Origin: JBJEFI01 sp051873875
Lineage (GTDB): Bacteria; Bacillota; Bacilli; Bacillales; Bacillaceae_G
DNA length: 64,000 nt
Direction: 5' to 3'
NCBI GenBank assembly: GCA_051873875.1
Contig: JBJEFI010000079.1
Location: forward strand, 1-64,000
A model generated the notes under the pieces. That model searched no databases. It saw only the letters and a list, made by a program, of their open reading frames with translations, and was not told where the DNA came from. Position 1 is the first letter of the stretch, and every line of letters begins with the position of its first letter. The position numbers and the translations under genes are program-made. Positions 34,647 through 44,752 of the stretch are shown here, in pieces.

Positions 34647-35304
34647 TTCCTACTTCCTTTTTACTCTCAATGAAAATATCTTGTAACGCTTGTGATGCTA
34701 ATGCATGTGCTTCCCCATTTTCTTTTCGATCAAGCAATGTATAGGTAGGAGTTAGCTTATTTTCTTTTGCCATTTGCTCAATTCTATTCCCATATGAATT
34801 TCCTACTTCATCATAACAAACCCATTCTCCACTCATTTCACCAATTACATTTTTCGAATCACCATATACGACAATTTCTTGTTTTTCTACCCCTAAATAA
34901 ATAACTGTTTTCATTGCTAATTCTAGCGCTGCATATTCTGCTTCATTGTTATTATCAATATAGGTTACTTTTTTATTTAATCGAATACGATGTTGTTTTT
35001 CATTCATTGTATAATAAACGACTACCCCTAATCCGGCAGTATAAAGTTGTTTATCAAATCCTCCATCAAAATAAACACGTACCCTCGTTGGCTCATCTTC
35101 TAGCTTTGAAAGTGCACGTTTAATTTCTTTTTTAGACCATTGGCGTTCATCCTGATCAAGTATTCTTAATTCTTTTACACGTCCTGTTCGTTCAATATCT
35201 TCAACGTAAGCTAAAAGATGATAAATATCTACTTCATCCGATGTAAAGCGTAGTTGTTGATTATGTTTTGTTTTATATTCCCATTGTAAGTAAAATTTCA
35301 TCAT
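34639..35304 (-). CDS. RNase H-like protein (YpeP type)
   Basis: About 221 residues with an N-terminal domain of 70 residues and a C-terminal RNase HI fold. The catalytic carboxylates appear in order: VYFDGGFD, NNEAEYAALELA, and VYGDSKNVI, followed by ENGEAHALA. This is the pattern of the reverse-transcriptase-like RNase H family. ATG at 35304 follows GAGGGGAAAGCAG. It lies 80 bases after the terminator of a structured RNA, so that RNA could be its leader. Confidence 0.82.
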   Translation of the reverse strand: MMKFYLQWEYKTKHNQQLRFTSDEVDIYHLLAYVEDIERTGRVKELRILDQDERQWSKKEIKRALSKLEDEPTRVRVYFDGGFDKQLYTAGLGVVVYYTMNEKQHRIRLNKKVTYIDNNNEAEYAALELAMKTVIYLGVEKQEIVVYGDSKNVIGEMSGEWVCYDEVGNSYGNRIEQMAKENKLTPTYTLLDRKENGEAHALASQALQDIFIESKKEVGNE

Positions 35305-35384
35305 CTGCTTTCCCCTCTTCAACTAATAACTCTAGTGTATGTTATTTCTTTAGCAATTAGCCACTCCAAAGTAAATCTATCTAT

Positions 35385-35611
35385 AAAAAAACACCGATAG
35401 CATCTTGTCTACCGGTGTTTTTACCCCGCTTTGCCGTAACCTACTCATGTTTTAGTAAACCCACTCTCGTAGGTGGATGCCCTCACAAAAGAATTCAACT
35501 TCCTCAAACAAGTAGGCATGTTGTTTTCTTTTAAATGTTGGGCTTCCTTATAAATCACATAGGTTTTAAACATAAATCCATCACGCACATCGCAGGAAAA
35601 ATATCGTTTGT
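35385..35611 (-). ncRNA. ssrS: Structured RNA, 6S RNA-like, with own promoter and terminator
   Basis: On the minus strand a promoter starts a transcript of about 225 bases that has no ORF and ends at a strong hairpin (35387-35422). The 5' part (TTCCTGCGATGTGCGTG) can pair with the 3' part (ACGGCAAAGCGGGG), enclosing long imperfect arms. Internal segments AAGCCCAACAT and GGGCATCCACC recall Firmicute 6S RNAs as I remember them. 6S RNA mimics an open promoter and binds RNA polymerase. The identification is from memory of motif and size; a cis-leader for the RNase H-like gene is the alternative. Confidence 0.6.
35387..35422 (-). terminator. Terminator of the 6S-like RNA
   Basis: On the minus strand AAAACACCGGTAG pairs with CTATCGGTGTTTT across eight bases, followed by Ts. 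Confidence 0.85.
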
Positions 35612-35617
35612 ATGGTC

Positions 35618-35646
35618 ATTGTAGTACATTCTAGATAGAAATGCAA
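35618..35646 (-). promoter_or_regulatory. Sigma-A promoter of the 6S-like RNA
   Basis: TTGCAT (35641-35646) and TACAAT (35618-35623) are separated by exactly 17 bases; expected start near 35611. Confidence 0.75.
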
Positions 35647-35660
35647 CATCCACTTGAAGA

Positions 35661-38600
35661 CTATTTTTTCAATAAATTTGCAATCATCTCTTGACATAAT
35701 TGTACATCTATTTTATTAATTGGAACTTGAATAATAGACTGCATATATGTTACAAATTGGTACACTTGTTCTATATACGAGGCAACGTGTTGGTTACTAA
35801 TTAGCTGATATTGTTGTTCATATTGTTCCAATAATTGCATTCGTTCACGTTCAATATAAGCATGTATTTCTTCCTTTATTAACTCTTTAACTTGTTCACT
35901 AATATCCTTTTTACCATTCTTCTCAAAAAACCATTTTGTATCTTTGACCTTTTTTAATACCCGCTCATATTCTTTTCTTTTTCCTTCTAATAAAGAAGGC
36001 TTTAAACCAGCATAATCTGTATAAGTTACACTTGTTTCCTCAACAAATTGGAATTGTGTCTCTTGTATGAACGCTCTTTCATTCATTCCTTTTACTTGTT
36101 CATGTAACATTTTTGTTATATATTTCTCAATTCGATAGGAGGTTACTTGTACATCCTTATGAAGGGCATCTGAAATTGTATCACAAAAATCAATTAGGCA
36201 CTCTTTTAATACATCTTCCTTCCCTTTTTGTTTTGTAAAAACACTGGGATTAAATGACTCATTAAAAAAACTATAATAACGATCAAAAATACGTTTTTCT
36301 ACATAGTACATTAATTCATATATTTCACGCTTTAACCACTCTGTCTCTTTTCGTTGAAAGGCTTTTTTCACAAGGGATTCAAATAGCAGTTTATTTTGTT
36401 CCCATTTATGCAGTTGTTGCTCTCGATGGGAATCAGATAAATCAATTATTCTCATTGTTTCAGTTAATATCCCCCTCATATTTTCAAGAGTATAGACCAT
36501 ATCTTGAAGAGAAAGATAATATAATTCTTCTAAAACAAAGGAATAAATGCGTTGCTCTACTTCACTAAATTTGTATTGGTCATCCTCTTTTCCTTGCTTA
36601 TAACGAAGGGCTTGTTTACTTGACAATGAAAATAAACGTGGTTGTTTAATCCCGTATGAAAGCAATTGTTGCTCCACATATTCTTTTACAATCGTTCCTT
36701 CTGAGACGTCACTACATAAATCAATGGCATTGATAAGAAAAAAGATGGTATCAATTTTACTTAAATCTTTTACTTTCCCTAACTGAATAAGTAATTCTCG
36801 ATCACTTTTTGAAAATGCGTGGTTATAATACGTAACAAATAAAATACCATCACTATGCTTCATATATTGAAAAGATACATTTGTATGTCTACTATAAACA
36901 GAATCCGCTCCTGGTGTATCAACAATCATAATGTTTTTTAATGTAAACTCGCAATCATAATAAATAATTGCTTCTTTTACAAAACAAGCAATTTTCTCAT
37001 CCTTTACATATGGCTCATAATTGCTTATTTGTCGGTTTATTTTCGTTCCAATTAACTGCAACTGATTAGGAAGTTGCTGTTGAATTCGTTTAACATATTG
37101 ACGATCACTTTCATTTTCAATACTAGCTACATTTACATGTAAAATGTCTTCGATAGCAGAAATATTCGTTCCACACAATGAGCTCCATTCCTCAAGCAAG
37201 GCTGCTTTTTCTTTAAAATAAATCACAACACTGCCATGTTCATTCTGCTTTGTTGCCCTTGTAATTTTAATGACAGTAGCCGTTGTCGGATTTGGAGAAG
37301 ATGGTAATATTTTTTCTCCTACTAATGCATTAGCAAAGGATGATTTCCCTGCACTAAACGCTCCAAATAAGGCTAACGTATAGGTCTTATTTTGCAAGCG
37401 AGTAATTTTTTGCTTTAAAGCATCCACATACGTTTGTAATGGTGCAACTTTTTGGAAATATGGGATTGCTGCCTCTACATTTTCTAAAAGATCTGTTTTT
37501 TCATTAAAAATAAGTACTTCTTCCTCATTTGCTTTTTCTTGTTTTTCTAACTGAGGCAAGTTGGATTGTAGCATTTCTTTTTTCCACACTTCATAAGACA
37601 TACTATTTACTTGTAAAGATGGTACTCCTACTGTACTAATTTTGTTGCCATTTTCTTTTACAAAAGTGATCATGTCATTTTGTTGTGCATTTACTTCATC
37701 TACCCGCTGTTTCCATTTCTCATATTCCTTTTTCCGTTGTGTTAGCTCTGTTTTTTCTCCTTCAATGGAAAGCAATAAGGTCGAAATTTCTTCTGTTCTC
37801 TCTCTAAAGACATCCTCTAATTGCTCAAGCGCTTTCTTTTTATAATTCTTTTTCAATTCATAAGCTAAATCATTGCAGTAATTAATTACATAAGTTGATG
37901 ATAAAACAGCATCTTTTTTCATCGTATTTAAAATAGTTGTCTGTAAAAAAGAGTCCTCTACTACTAATGGCTCTAATGAGATATGATACTTTTTTTCTTG
38001 TTCTTCTAATACAAATTGAAGATGATTTACAAGTTGTGTAACGACAGTTTCTTGTAGTTTAGAGCAAAGTGTTTGAAGCCGCTTCTTTTGCTCTTTTTCT
38101 GTTTTCTCTTTCGTAAAGAAAAGTCCAACTTTAAAATTAGCATTCATTCCCTCTAAAAAAGAAGTAGCATCATCACGAATATTAGGAGTAATGACATAGG
38201 CATTTTCAGCAATTTTATCTATTTCCTTTTCTAGTTGTTTTTTCTGTTCCTCTACTTCTCTTTGTAACGTTTGTTGTTTTATTTCTAATTCATGTAATCG
38301 TCCATCAAGAATAGCTATCTCCACCTCCCCTTCATATTCCTCATTATGTTGTTGAAGTCGAGTTGTTGCGTATTGATTAATTAAATAAATTAATTCCTTT
38401 TGGAGCGTATCTGCTATTAACTTATCCTTATTTATTCTTATTTTTTCAATAAGCATTTTTACTGAATCTAATTCATTTTCTTTCATGTCTTTCTCTTTTA
38501 ATGATGTATAGTATATTTGTTCATATTGAATATGAGCAGATTCAAACACTGCTTTTATATCTTGACGATACGTTTCAAAAGAAAGTTCCGTCTCGATATG

Positions 38601-39203
38601 TTTATCAATTTGATTAATGATGATATACAGCCGTTTGTTGCGTTCTGTTAACTCTTTCATGAAATCAAGGTTACTTTGAGAACCAACATGATTGTAATCC
38701 ATCATATAAAAAATCACATCTGCTAAATGGAGTGCTGATTGTGTCGCAAGAGCATGTGCAGCATCAACCGAATCAACACCGGGTGTATCAATTAAGACAA
38801 CATCATCAAAAAAAGCATCTTCGTGACAATAATAGCGAATGTATTTGACATATTCTCCAGTTGTACATAATTTTTTTACTTCTTCTATTGGTGTAAAAGC
38901 AGGCACATCAATGATTGTATTATCATGTAAGCTTAATTGAATATTTTTCGTTCCTTTCTCAACAAATACAACATTCGCACTTGTTGGAATTGGACTTGTA
39001 GGCAATACTTCACTTCCAAATAACTCATTAATAAAAGAACTTTTCCCTGCTGAAAAATGGCCACAAAAAGCAATTTGCACTTTATTCGAAGCAATTTTGT
39101 TACTAAATTCTTTTATCTTATAACTGTTTTCTTTCTCTCCATTCTGTTCCATTTCTTCATATAGCTTAGAAAGGACATGGTGTTCTTTTACTCCCATTAG
39201 CAT
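35661..39203 (-). CDS. dynA: Bacterial dynamin-like protein, double GTPase DynA
   Basis: Large GTPase of 1180 residues that tethers and fuses membranes. Two dynamin units lie in tandem: the first P-loop GHFSAGKSSF is at residue 48, with switch DTPGVDSVDAAHAL and NQIDK; the second P-loop GAFSAGKSSF is near residue 625, with DTPGADSVYSRHT and NAIDLC. Each unit is followed by a long helical stalk. This fused arrangement is characteristic of DynA (YpbR). ATG at 39203 follows AAGGGG; the extra 29 residues are not supported. Confidence 0.95.
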   Translation of the reverse strand: MLMGVKEHHVLSKLYEEMEQNGEKENSYKIKEFSNKIASNKVQIAFCGHFSAGKSSFINELFGSEVLPTSPIPTSANVVFVEKGTKNIQLSLHDNTIIDVPAFTPIEEVKKLCTTGEYVKYIRYYCHEDAFFDDVVLIDTPGVDSVDAAHALATQSALHLADVIFYMMDYNHVGSQSNLDFMKELTERNKRLYIIINQIDKHIETELSFETYRQDIKAVFESAHIQYEQIYYTSLKEKDMKENELDSVKMLIEKIRINKDKLIADTLQKELIYLINQYATTRLQQHNEEYEGEVEIAILDGRLHELEIKQQTLQREVEEQKKQLEKEIDKIAENAYVITPNIRDDATSFLEGMNANFKVGLFFTKEKTEKEQKKRLQTLCSKLQETVVTQLVNHLQFVLEEQEKKYHISLEPLVVEDSFLQTTILNTMKKDAVLSSTYVINYCNDLAYELKKNYKKKALEQLEDVFRERTEEISTLLLSIEGEKTELTQRKKEYEKWKQRVDEVNAQQNDMITFVKENGNKISTVGVPSLQVNSMSYEVWKKEMLQSNLPQLEKQEKANEEEVLIFNEKTDLLENVEAAIPYFQKVAPLQTYVDALKQKITRLQNKTYTLALFGAFSAGKSSFANALVGEKILPSSPNPTTATVIKITRATKQNEHGSVVIYFKEKAALLEEWSSLCGTNISAIEDILHVNVASIENESDRQYVKRIQQQLPNQLQLIGTKINRQISNYEPYVKDEKIACFVKEAIIYYDCEFTLKNIMIVDTPGADSVYSRHTNVSFQYMKHSDGILFVTYYNHAFSKSDRELLIQLGKVKDLSKIDTIFFLINAIDLCSDVSEGTIVKEYVEQQLLSYGIKQPRLFSLSSKQALRYKQGKEDDQYKFSEVEQRIYSFVLEELYYLSLQDMVYTLENMRGILTETMRIIDLSDSHREQQLHKWEQNKLLFESLVKKAFQRKETEWLKREIYELMYYVEKRIFDRYYSFFNESFNPSVFTKQKGKEDVLKECLIDFCDTISDALHKDVQVTSYRIEKYITKMLHEQVKGMNERAFIQETQFQFVEETSVTYTDYAGLKPSLLEGKRKEYERVLKKVKDTKWFFEKNGKKDISEQVKELIKEEIHAYIERERMQLLEQYEQQYQLISNQHVASYIEQVYQFVTYMQSIIQVPINKIDVQLCQEMIANLLKK

Positions 39204-39315
39204 CTTTTTAACCCCTTGTTTTTTCACTTTTTCGATAATTACATTGTAAAAAAAATAATGACTTTCGTCATTAAAAAACGCTTTTCTCATGAAAAGAAAA
39301 GCGTCTTAAACGTTT

Positions 39316-39347
39316 TAAAGGAGTATAACTTGTTGTGTGCTCCTTTA
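39316..39347 (-). terminator. Terminator-like hairpin after the M32 gene
   Basis: TAAAGGAG and CTCCTTTA pair across about 16 bases, followed by AAAA rather than a strong T-run. Moderately supported. Confidence 0.4.
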
Positions 39348-39390
39348 TTATATATCATAGTATTGCATTTTAAAGTATCAATTTATGGAA

Positions 39391-40875
39391 TTATAACGCA
39401 TAAATACCTTTGTATTTTTGTTGTAAATAAGTAATGAAATAAGAAGCATTTAATCCTTCTCCTGTTGCATCTACAAGAATTTCTAACGGTTTTTTTGTTT
39501 TTCCAAAGCGATGAACATGAGTAGTTAACCATGCTTTAATTGGCTTAATATTTCCTTCTAATAACAATTCATCAAAATTCGGAATATCTTTTAACATAGC
39601 TTGCTTAAATTGGGCTGCATACATATATCCAAGGGCGTAAGATGGGAAATATCCAAAACTACCTCCTGCCCAATGAACATCTTGTAGTACACCTTCTCCA
39701 TCATTTTCTGGAACAATTCCTAAATACTCTTCCATCTTCTCATTCCAAATGCGCGGCAAGTCTTTCACTTCTATTTCCCCATTAAACAATCCTTTTTCAA
39801 TTTCATACCGAACCATAATATGAAGAGAATATGTTAACTCATCTGCTTCAATTCGAATTAAAGATGGATTTGATTGGTTAATCGCTTCATAAAAATCTTC
39901 TAGCTCATAGTGAGCAAAATTTTCACCGGCATACTGTTTAAATTCTTCAAAATATCGTTTCCAAAAACTTTCGTTACGTCCAACAAATGTTTCAAAGAAC
40001 AAGGATTGTGATTCATGAATTCCCATTGATGTCCCTGAACATAACGGCGTTCCTATGTAATCGTCAGAAATATTTTGCTCGTATATAGCATGGCCACATT
40101 CATGGAATGTCCCAAAAACAGCTGATTGAAAATCCGACTCTACATATTTTGTTGTAATGCGTACATCATTTTTATTTAATGTAATTTCAAATGGATGAAC
40201 AGTTGGATCTAAACGTCCAGCTTCCATATCATACCCTAATTCTTTTGCCATTTTTTCACTAAACTGACGTTGCTGCTCTTTTGGAAAATGTGCATATAAT
40301 CCTTCTGTTTTTAGTTTCTTTGATGACGCTCTAATTTGTTGTACAAGAGGCACAATATTCTCTCTTAATTGAGCAAATACATCATCTAAAATAGCTACTG
40401 TCATGCCTGGCTCATACATATCTAATAAAGCATTATACGGATTTTCTTCATATCCCCAATATGTAATAAATTTTTTATTATAAGCCACTAACTCCTCTAA
40501 ATAAGGCTGAAACATCGCAAAATCACTTTTCTCTTTTGCTTCTTCCCATTTACTTTCCGCCTGTGTTTGTAATTTTACATATGCTTTGTATTCATCGTCT
40601 GGAATTTTCTTATTTCGATCATAATTTTTTTTACATTCTGCTACTAATTGCTTTGTCATTTCACTTACATCACTTTTTTCTAATTCTGTTAAATAGTGAT
40701 TCATTTCATCAGAAACAGACATTTGAAATGCTTCAGTTGAAAATTGGGCAATAACCTCTGAACGTTGTTCTACACCTTTTTTCGGTGCCCCTGTTCGTAA
40801 ATCCCAAAACATTAACGAAAGTGCTTCTTGATAGTTATTCATTCGTTTTACATATGCTAAAAATTGTTGTTCCAT
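39391..40875 (-). CDS. Metallocarboxypeptidase, M32 (Taq) family
   Basis: Zinc carboxypeptidase of 494 residues (YpwA in B. subtilis). The zinc motif is HECGHAIYEQN (HExxH) with the third ligand glutamate in GIHESQSLFFE; the downstream IRIEADELTYSLHIMVRYEIE is another family signature. ATG at 40875 follows GGGGGATATAC. Cytoplasmic, no signal peptide. It is preceded by a different transcription unit. Confidence 0.94.
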   Translation of the reverse strand: MEQQFLAYVKRMNNYQEALSLMFWDLRTGAPKKGVEQRSEVIAQFSTEAFQMSVSDEMNHYLTELEKSDVSEMTKQLVAECKKNYDRNKKIPDDEYKAYVKLQTQAESKWEEAKEKSDFAMFQPYLEELVAYNKKFITYWGYEENPYNALLDMYEPGMTVAILDDVFAQLRENIVPLVQQIRASSKKLKTEGLYAHFPKEQQRQFSEKMAKELGYDMEAGRLDPTVHPFEITLNKNDVRITTKYVESDFQSAVFGTFHECGHAIYEQNISDDYIGTPLCSGTSMGIHESQSLFFETFVGRNESFWKRYFEEFKQYAGENFAHYELEDFYEAINQSNPSLIRIEADELTYSLHIMVRYEIEKGLFNGEIEVKDLPRIWNEKMEEYLGIVPENDGEGVLQDVHWAGGSFGYFPSYALGYMYAAQFKQAMLKDIPNFDELLLEGNIKPIKAWLTTHVHRFGKTKKPLEILVDATGEGLNASYFITYLQQKYKGIYAL

Positions 40876-41068
40876 GTATATCCCCCTTTTCCTTTCATAC
40901 ATATAGAAAAAGCTTATCTCTTAGGTATTTTAACAAAACACCTAAAAATAAGGCTTCCTAATCATGTATAAATTGTATTTTTTAATCACGTATTTTAAGT
41001 GTATCATATATTCTGATAGGATAGAATGCTCATTATTATTATACTTTTCTACATATATTTCAATAAAA

Positions 41069-41097
41069 AAGGTTGATGAAATAATTTCATCAACCTT
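41069..41097 (-). terminator. Terminator at the end of ypvA
   Basis: AAGGTTGATGAAAT and ATTTCATCAACCTT pair almost without a loop gap, including the stop codon, and Ts follow. Confidence 0.75.
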
Positions 41098-43021
41098 GCT
41101 TCATTTCAACTGGTAAAGCTGCCTCTACTTCCTTCATAACAACTTCACTTGTATGTTCATCAATAAATAAATGAATGTTTCCACTATCTTCACTCGTACG
41201 AATTAAGCGTCCGATTCCTTGACGAAGACGTAAAATCATATATGGTAAATCTACATCATTAAAGGGATCTTTTGAATAATTTCGTTTTGCTTGGAAAACA
41301 GGGTCATTTGGTGGAAATGGTAATGACCAAATAATCACTTGAGATAGGGACATACCTGGTACATCTAATCCTTCCCACATGTGAACAGCACATAATGTAC
41401 TATCTACATCATTTTGGAATTGGGCAACTAAGGTACTAATTTCTTGATCACCTTCAAATAAAAAGGCAAATTCTGTTTCTTGTTTATTAATAAAGTTTTT
41501 AAAGAATCTTAATTCTTCTTTTGTACGGAAAAGAAGTAATGATTTCCCACCATTTTCTTTTACTAATTCAAATGCCATTTCTGCTTTTTCACGTAATTCT
41601 TCTTTATTCAATGTATGTTTATAAATCGTCATCACTTCATCATAATCGAATGGCGATTCGACAGAGAAAGAAAGGGCATTTTTAATACCTAAGCTGTTTT
41701 CCATATAAGAGAAATCACGGTTTTTCGATAATGTTGCTGAAGAAAAAACATATGGAATTTTTTTAGAAAAGACACGTTCTTGTAAAATCTCCTCCACTGC
41801 ACGAGGCATAATAACAAGTGTATAAACACCATCTTCATCTTCTGCCCATGTTACAACGTTTGTATTGGATGTAAATAAGTTTAGCGCATGATCAATCATA
41901 TCTAAATGTTCATCAATTACTTTTAAGTCATACTCATTTAACGTGTACATTTCGCTTTCAAAAACAAGACCTTCACCAATTTCAATCACTAAGTCTCTTA
42001 ACTTTTTAGCTTCTCTCACCAATGCAGTCTTATCTTTAAATTCCATTCGATTTGAACCTTCAACAGGCTTTGCATATTCATAAATTGTATCAAATAATTG
42101 TTGGTTCTGTTCAATTGTATTTTCTACTGTATAAGCTAATGATTCACGCACATCATTTTGCATAAAGTTTGTTAGCATATTTTCTAATGTGCTTTCTTTT
42201 AGACGATAAGTTAACGCCTTTTGAGCTGCATATTCTACTAAATGTCCTTCATCAAATACAACACAGCTTGCTTCTGGTAATAACGGTAATTGTCCTTCAC
42301 GTTGACGTGCTTCGTATGTCCATACATGCTCCATATAGAAATCTTGGGAACAAATAATTAAATCTGTCGCACGACGATAATGTTCACGAGATAATGTTTG
42401 TCCACAACGATGACGCTTATCACACATAAAACAATCTTGGAAGTAATCCCATCCGATTTTTGCCCATGCTTCATCATTTAAATTCGCATATTCTTTTCGG
42501 TCACCATAATGATGGAATTTCACTAATGTACCGTGATCATAAACGAATTCAGGTAATTGATCATAAACTGCTTCAATTTCTTCTGATGGCATACCTGCAA
42601 TTTCTTCTTCCAATTTATTTAAACATAAGTAGTTATCTGGTGATTTGGCTAAACGAACATCGATATCTAAATTTAGTACTTTCGCTAATTTAGCAATATC
42701 ACCTTCCGCTTTTACAAGCTGTTCAATTAACGTTTCATCTGCACAAGCAATAATTGCTGGTTTGCCGATATATCGCGCATAACAAATCGCATATAAAAGA
42801 TATACAATTGTTTTTCCTGTACCAACGCCCGCTTCTGCAAAAACGACGTTCTTTTCTTTAAAAGCACGCTCTAATTGAAAAGCCATAAAAATTTGTTCGT
42901 CCCGCTCTTCAAAACCTGCCTCTGGTAACGTATCGTAAAAAACATCACCAATCCACTCATTTAACTTATCAAAAAATGTATCACTTTTTCCAATTTCAAA
43001 CGGTAAGTCCTTCACACTCAC
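41090..43021 (-). CDS. DinG-family ATP-dependent DNA helicase (YpvA)
   Basis: Superfamily 2 helicase of 643 residues of the XPD/DinG iron-sulfur type. Walker A is AGVGTGKTIVYLL near residue 67 and motif II is VVFDEGHLVEYAA. Four cysteines between them (CLNKLEE, CFMC and HRCGQ) can hold a 4Fe-4S cluster. The last motif QGIGRLIRTSEDSG is intact. GTG at 43021 follows AGGGGGAACTAAC. It overlaps in role with the exonuclease-fused DinG at 55 kb but lacks the exonuclease domain. Confidence 0.9.
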   Translation of the reverse strand: MSVKDLPFEIGKSDTFFDKLNEWIGDVFYDTLPEAGFEERDEQIFMAFQLERAFKEKNVVFAEAGVGTGKTIVYLLYAICYARYIGKPAIIACADETLIEQLVKAEGDIAKLAKVLNLDIDVRLAKSPDNYLCLNKLEEEIAGMPSEEIEAVYDQLPEFVYDHGTLVKFHHYGDRKEYANLNDEAWAKIGWDYFQDCFMCDKRHRCGQTLSREHYRRATDLIICSQDFYMEHVWTYEARQREGQLPLLPEASCVVFDEGHLVEYAAQKALTYRLKESTLENMLTNFMQNDVRESLAYTVENTIEQNQQLFDTIYEYAKPVEGSNRMEFKDKTALVREAKKLRDLVIEIGEGLVFESEMYTLNEYDLKVIDEHLDMIDHALNLFTSNTNVVTWAEDEDGVYTLVIMPRAVEEILQERVFSKKIPYVFSSATLSKNRDFSYMENSLGIKNALSFSVESPFDYDEVMTIYKHTLNKEELREKAEMAFELVKENGGKSLLLFRTKEELRFFKNFINKQETEFAFLFEGDQEISTLVAQFQNDVDSTLCAVHMWEGLDVPGMSLSQVIIWSLPFPPNDPVFQAKRNYSKDPFNDVDLPYMILRLRQGIGRLIRTSEDSGNIHLFIDEHTSEVVMKEVEAALPVEMKQG

Positions 43022-43033
43022 GTTAGTTCCCCC

Positions 43034-44179
43034 TTACTGCACTTTTACGACACGAGGTGGTCGTTTACCAAAATATTGATAATAATCACATTTTATAAAA
43101 CCATTAAATAATTTACGCTTTTTACTTGCTGGTTTTCCATAGTATTGCTCAAATCCTTCATGAGACGTTAACACATAAATTGACCATGTATCTAACTTTT
43201 GGAATACATATCCCATATCACTATAAATTTGTTCTACTAACGCTTTTTCACTTAAACGTTCACCATAAGGAGGATTCGTCACTACATAGCCGTATTCCTC
43301 TTTTGTCGTAAAATCTTTCATTTGCATTTGCTTAAAGGAAATACTATCACCAAGACCTATTTCTTCGGCATTTGCTTTCGCTATTTCAATCATGCGATGG
43401 TCAATATCACACCCAACAATGTTAACAGGCTCATCATAACGTGCTAATGATTCTGCTTCATCACGAGCTTGTTTCCATAATGCTTTCGGAATAAACGTCC
43501 AACTTTCTGATACAAACTCACGGAATGTACCTGGCGCAATATTATGAGCAATTAATGCTGCTTCAATTGGAATTGTTCCAGAACCACAAAATGGATCAAC
43601 AAAAGGACGATCACTACGCCAATTTGTTAATTGAATTAATGCTGCTGCCATTGTTTCCTTTAATGGTGCTTCCCCTTGTCCAACACGGTAACCACGTTTA
43701 TGTAAGCCAGCTCCACTTGTATCTAGTGTAATTGTGACAATATCCTTTAAAATTGCCACTTCGATTTTGTACATTGCCCCTTTTTCCGGAAACCAATCTA
43801 CTCGGTAGCTTTCACGTAACTTTTCTACCGTTGCCTTTTTTACAATCGCTTGGCAATCTGGCACGCTAAATAATTTTGATTTATGCGATTTTCCGATAAC
43901 AGGAAAGTTCCCATCAAGGGGAATATAACGATGCCAATCAATTGCTTTTGTTTTTTGGAAAAGTTCTTCAAATGTTGTTGCTTTAAACTCAGCCAATTTT
44001 AGTTTTACACGATCCGCTGTTCGTAACCATAAATTCGCACGACAAATCGCCAATAAATCTCCTTCAAATTCAATTTTTCCATTATCTACTTTACATTCGT
44101 AACCAAGGTCCCTTACTTCTTTTGCAACAAGCGCCTCTAATCCCATTGCTGCTGTCGCAATCAATGTTACCTTTTTCAT
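43034..44179 (-). CDS. THUMP-domain RNA guanine methyltransferase (RlmL/YpsC-like)
   Basis: Predicted 23S rRNA N2-guanine methyltransferase of 381 residues. A THUMP RNA-binding domain occupies about residues 40-155. The Rossmann domain carries DPFCGSGTIPIEAAL, GCDIDHRMIEIAKANAE and the catalytic VTNPPYGERL. This order defines the RlmL/TrmN group; B. subtilis calls it YpsC. ATG at 44179 follows GGAGGTACTCGTT. It sits just after rnpB and 12 bases ahead of ypvA, so those two are likely co-transcribed. Confidence 0.92.
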   Translation of the reverse strand: MKKVTLIATAAMGLEALVAKEVRDLGYECKVDNGKIEFEGDLLAICRANLWLRTADRVKLKLAEFKATTFEELFQKTKAIDWHRYIPLDGNFPVIGKSHKSKLFSVPDCQAIVKKATVEKLRESYRVDWFPEKGAMYKIEVAILKDIVTITLDTSGAGLHKRGYRVGQGEAPLKETMAAALIQLTNWRSDRPFVDPFCGSGTIPIEAALIAHNIAPGTFREFVSESWTFIPKALWKQARDEAESLARYDEPVNIVGCDIDHRMIEIAKANAEEIGLGDSISFKQMQMKDFTTKEEYGYVVTNPPYGERLSEKALVEQIYSDMGYVFQKLDTWSIYVLTSHEGFEQYYGKPASKKRKLFNGFIKCDYYQYFGKRPPRVVKVQ

Positions 44180-44240
44180 AACGAGTACCTCCAACTATGT
44201 ATTTTTCCTCTATTTCAATTATATTATTATTCACAATAAA

Positions 44241-44266
44241 AGCTCCCCTAATCCCTTAGGAGAGCC
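44241..44266 (-). terminator. Terminator of RNase P RNA
   Basis: On the minus strand GGCTCTCCTAA pairs with TTAGGGGAGC across about five bases, followed by Ts. Confidence 0.85.
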
Positions 44267-44286
44267 TCATTCACTTATTCGTGTTT

Positions 44287-44705
44287 CACAAATCACTCAA
44301 TAATGTTCTATAAGCCATGTTTTGTTCCTTTGTACTTCTAACGGGTATGACCCTCGTACTCCGGTGGTAATTATCTATCTACAGTTTCTTCAACTGTCCT
44401 TCGCTCCGTTCATTTCCTTCGCGAAAGTTCCCCTACCAATATTTGGGTTTCTCGCTCGTGGGGTTTACCTCGTTCCACTCTCTGCATTTCTTTAGAGACT
44501 TCGTCACTGTGGCACCTTAGGGTTAGTTTAACCATATCCGAAGACTTAGGTTATTTCACCGCCGTTAGCTCAGATTTCTCCGAACTACCCTAGCTTATTT
44601 TTTGGCTAGGCACGAACACTACAGCCATCGCAGACTGTGCGAGCATGGACTTTCCTCAACAATCGTATTGATTGCAGCAATTACCCAAACATTATTGTTT
44701 GTGAC
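44287..44705 (-). ncRNA. rnpB: RNase P RNA, class B
   Basis: Catalytic RNA that trims tRNA 5' ends. The minus strand carries universally conserved blocks: GAGGAAAGTCCATGCTCGCA near the 5' end, GTGCCACAGTGACGAAGTC, GAGTGGAACGAGGTAAACC, CGAGCGAGAAACCC, and AACAAAACATGGCTTATAGA near the 3' end. The P1 helix closes with CAATAATGTT and AACATTATTG. Layout follows the B. subtilis (type B) RNA. Ends are estimated to within about 10 bases. Confidence 0.97.
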
Positions 44706-44712
44706 GAGAATT

Positions 44713-44741
44713 AGTATATTACGTTCCTAACAAAAAAGCAA
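44713..44741 (-). promoter_or_regulatory. Promoter of rnpB
   Basis: TTGCTT (44736-44741) and TATACT (44713-44718) lie 17 bases apart just upstream of the RNA. Confidence 0.7.
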
Positions 44742-44752
44742 CATGTAATATT

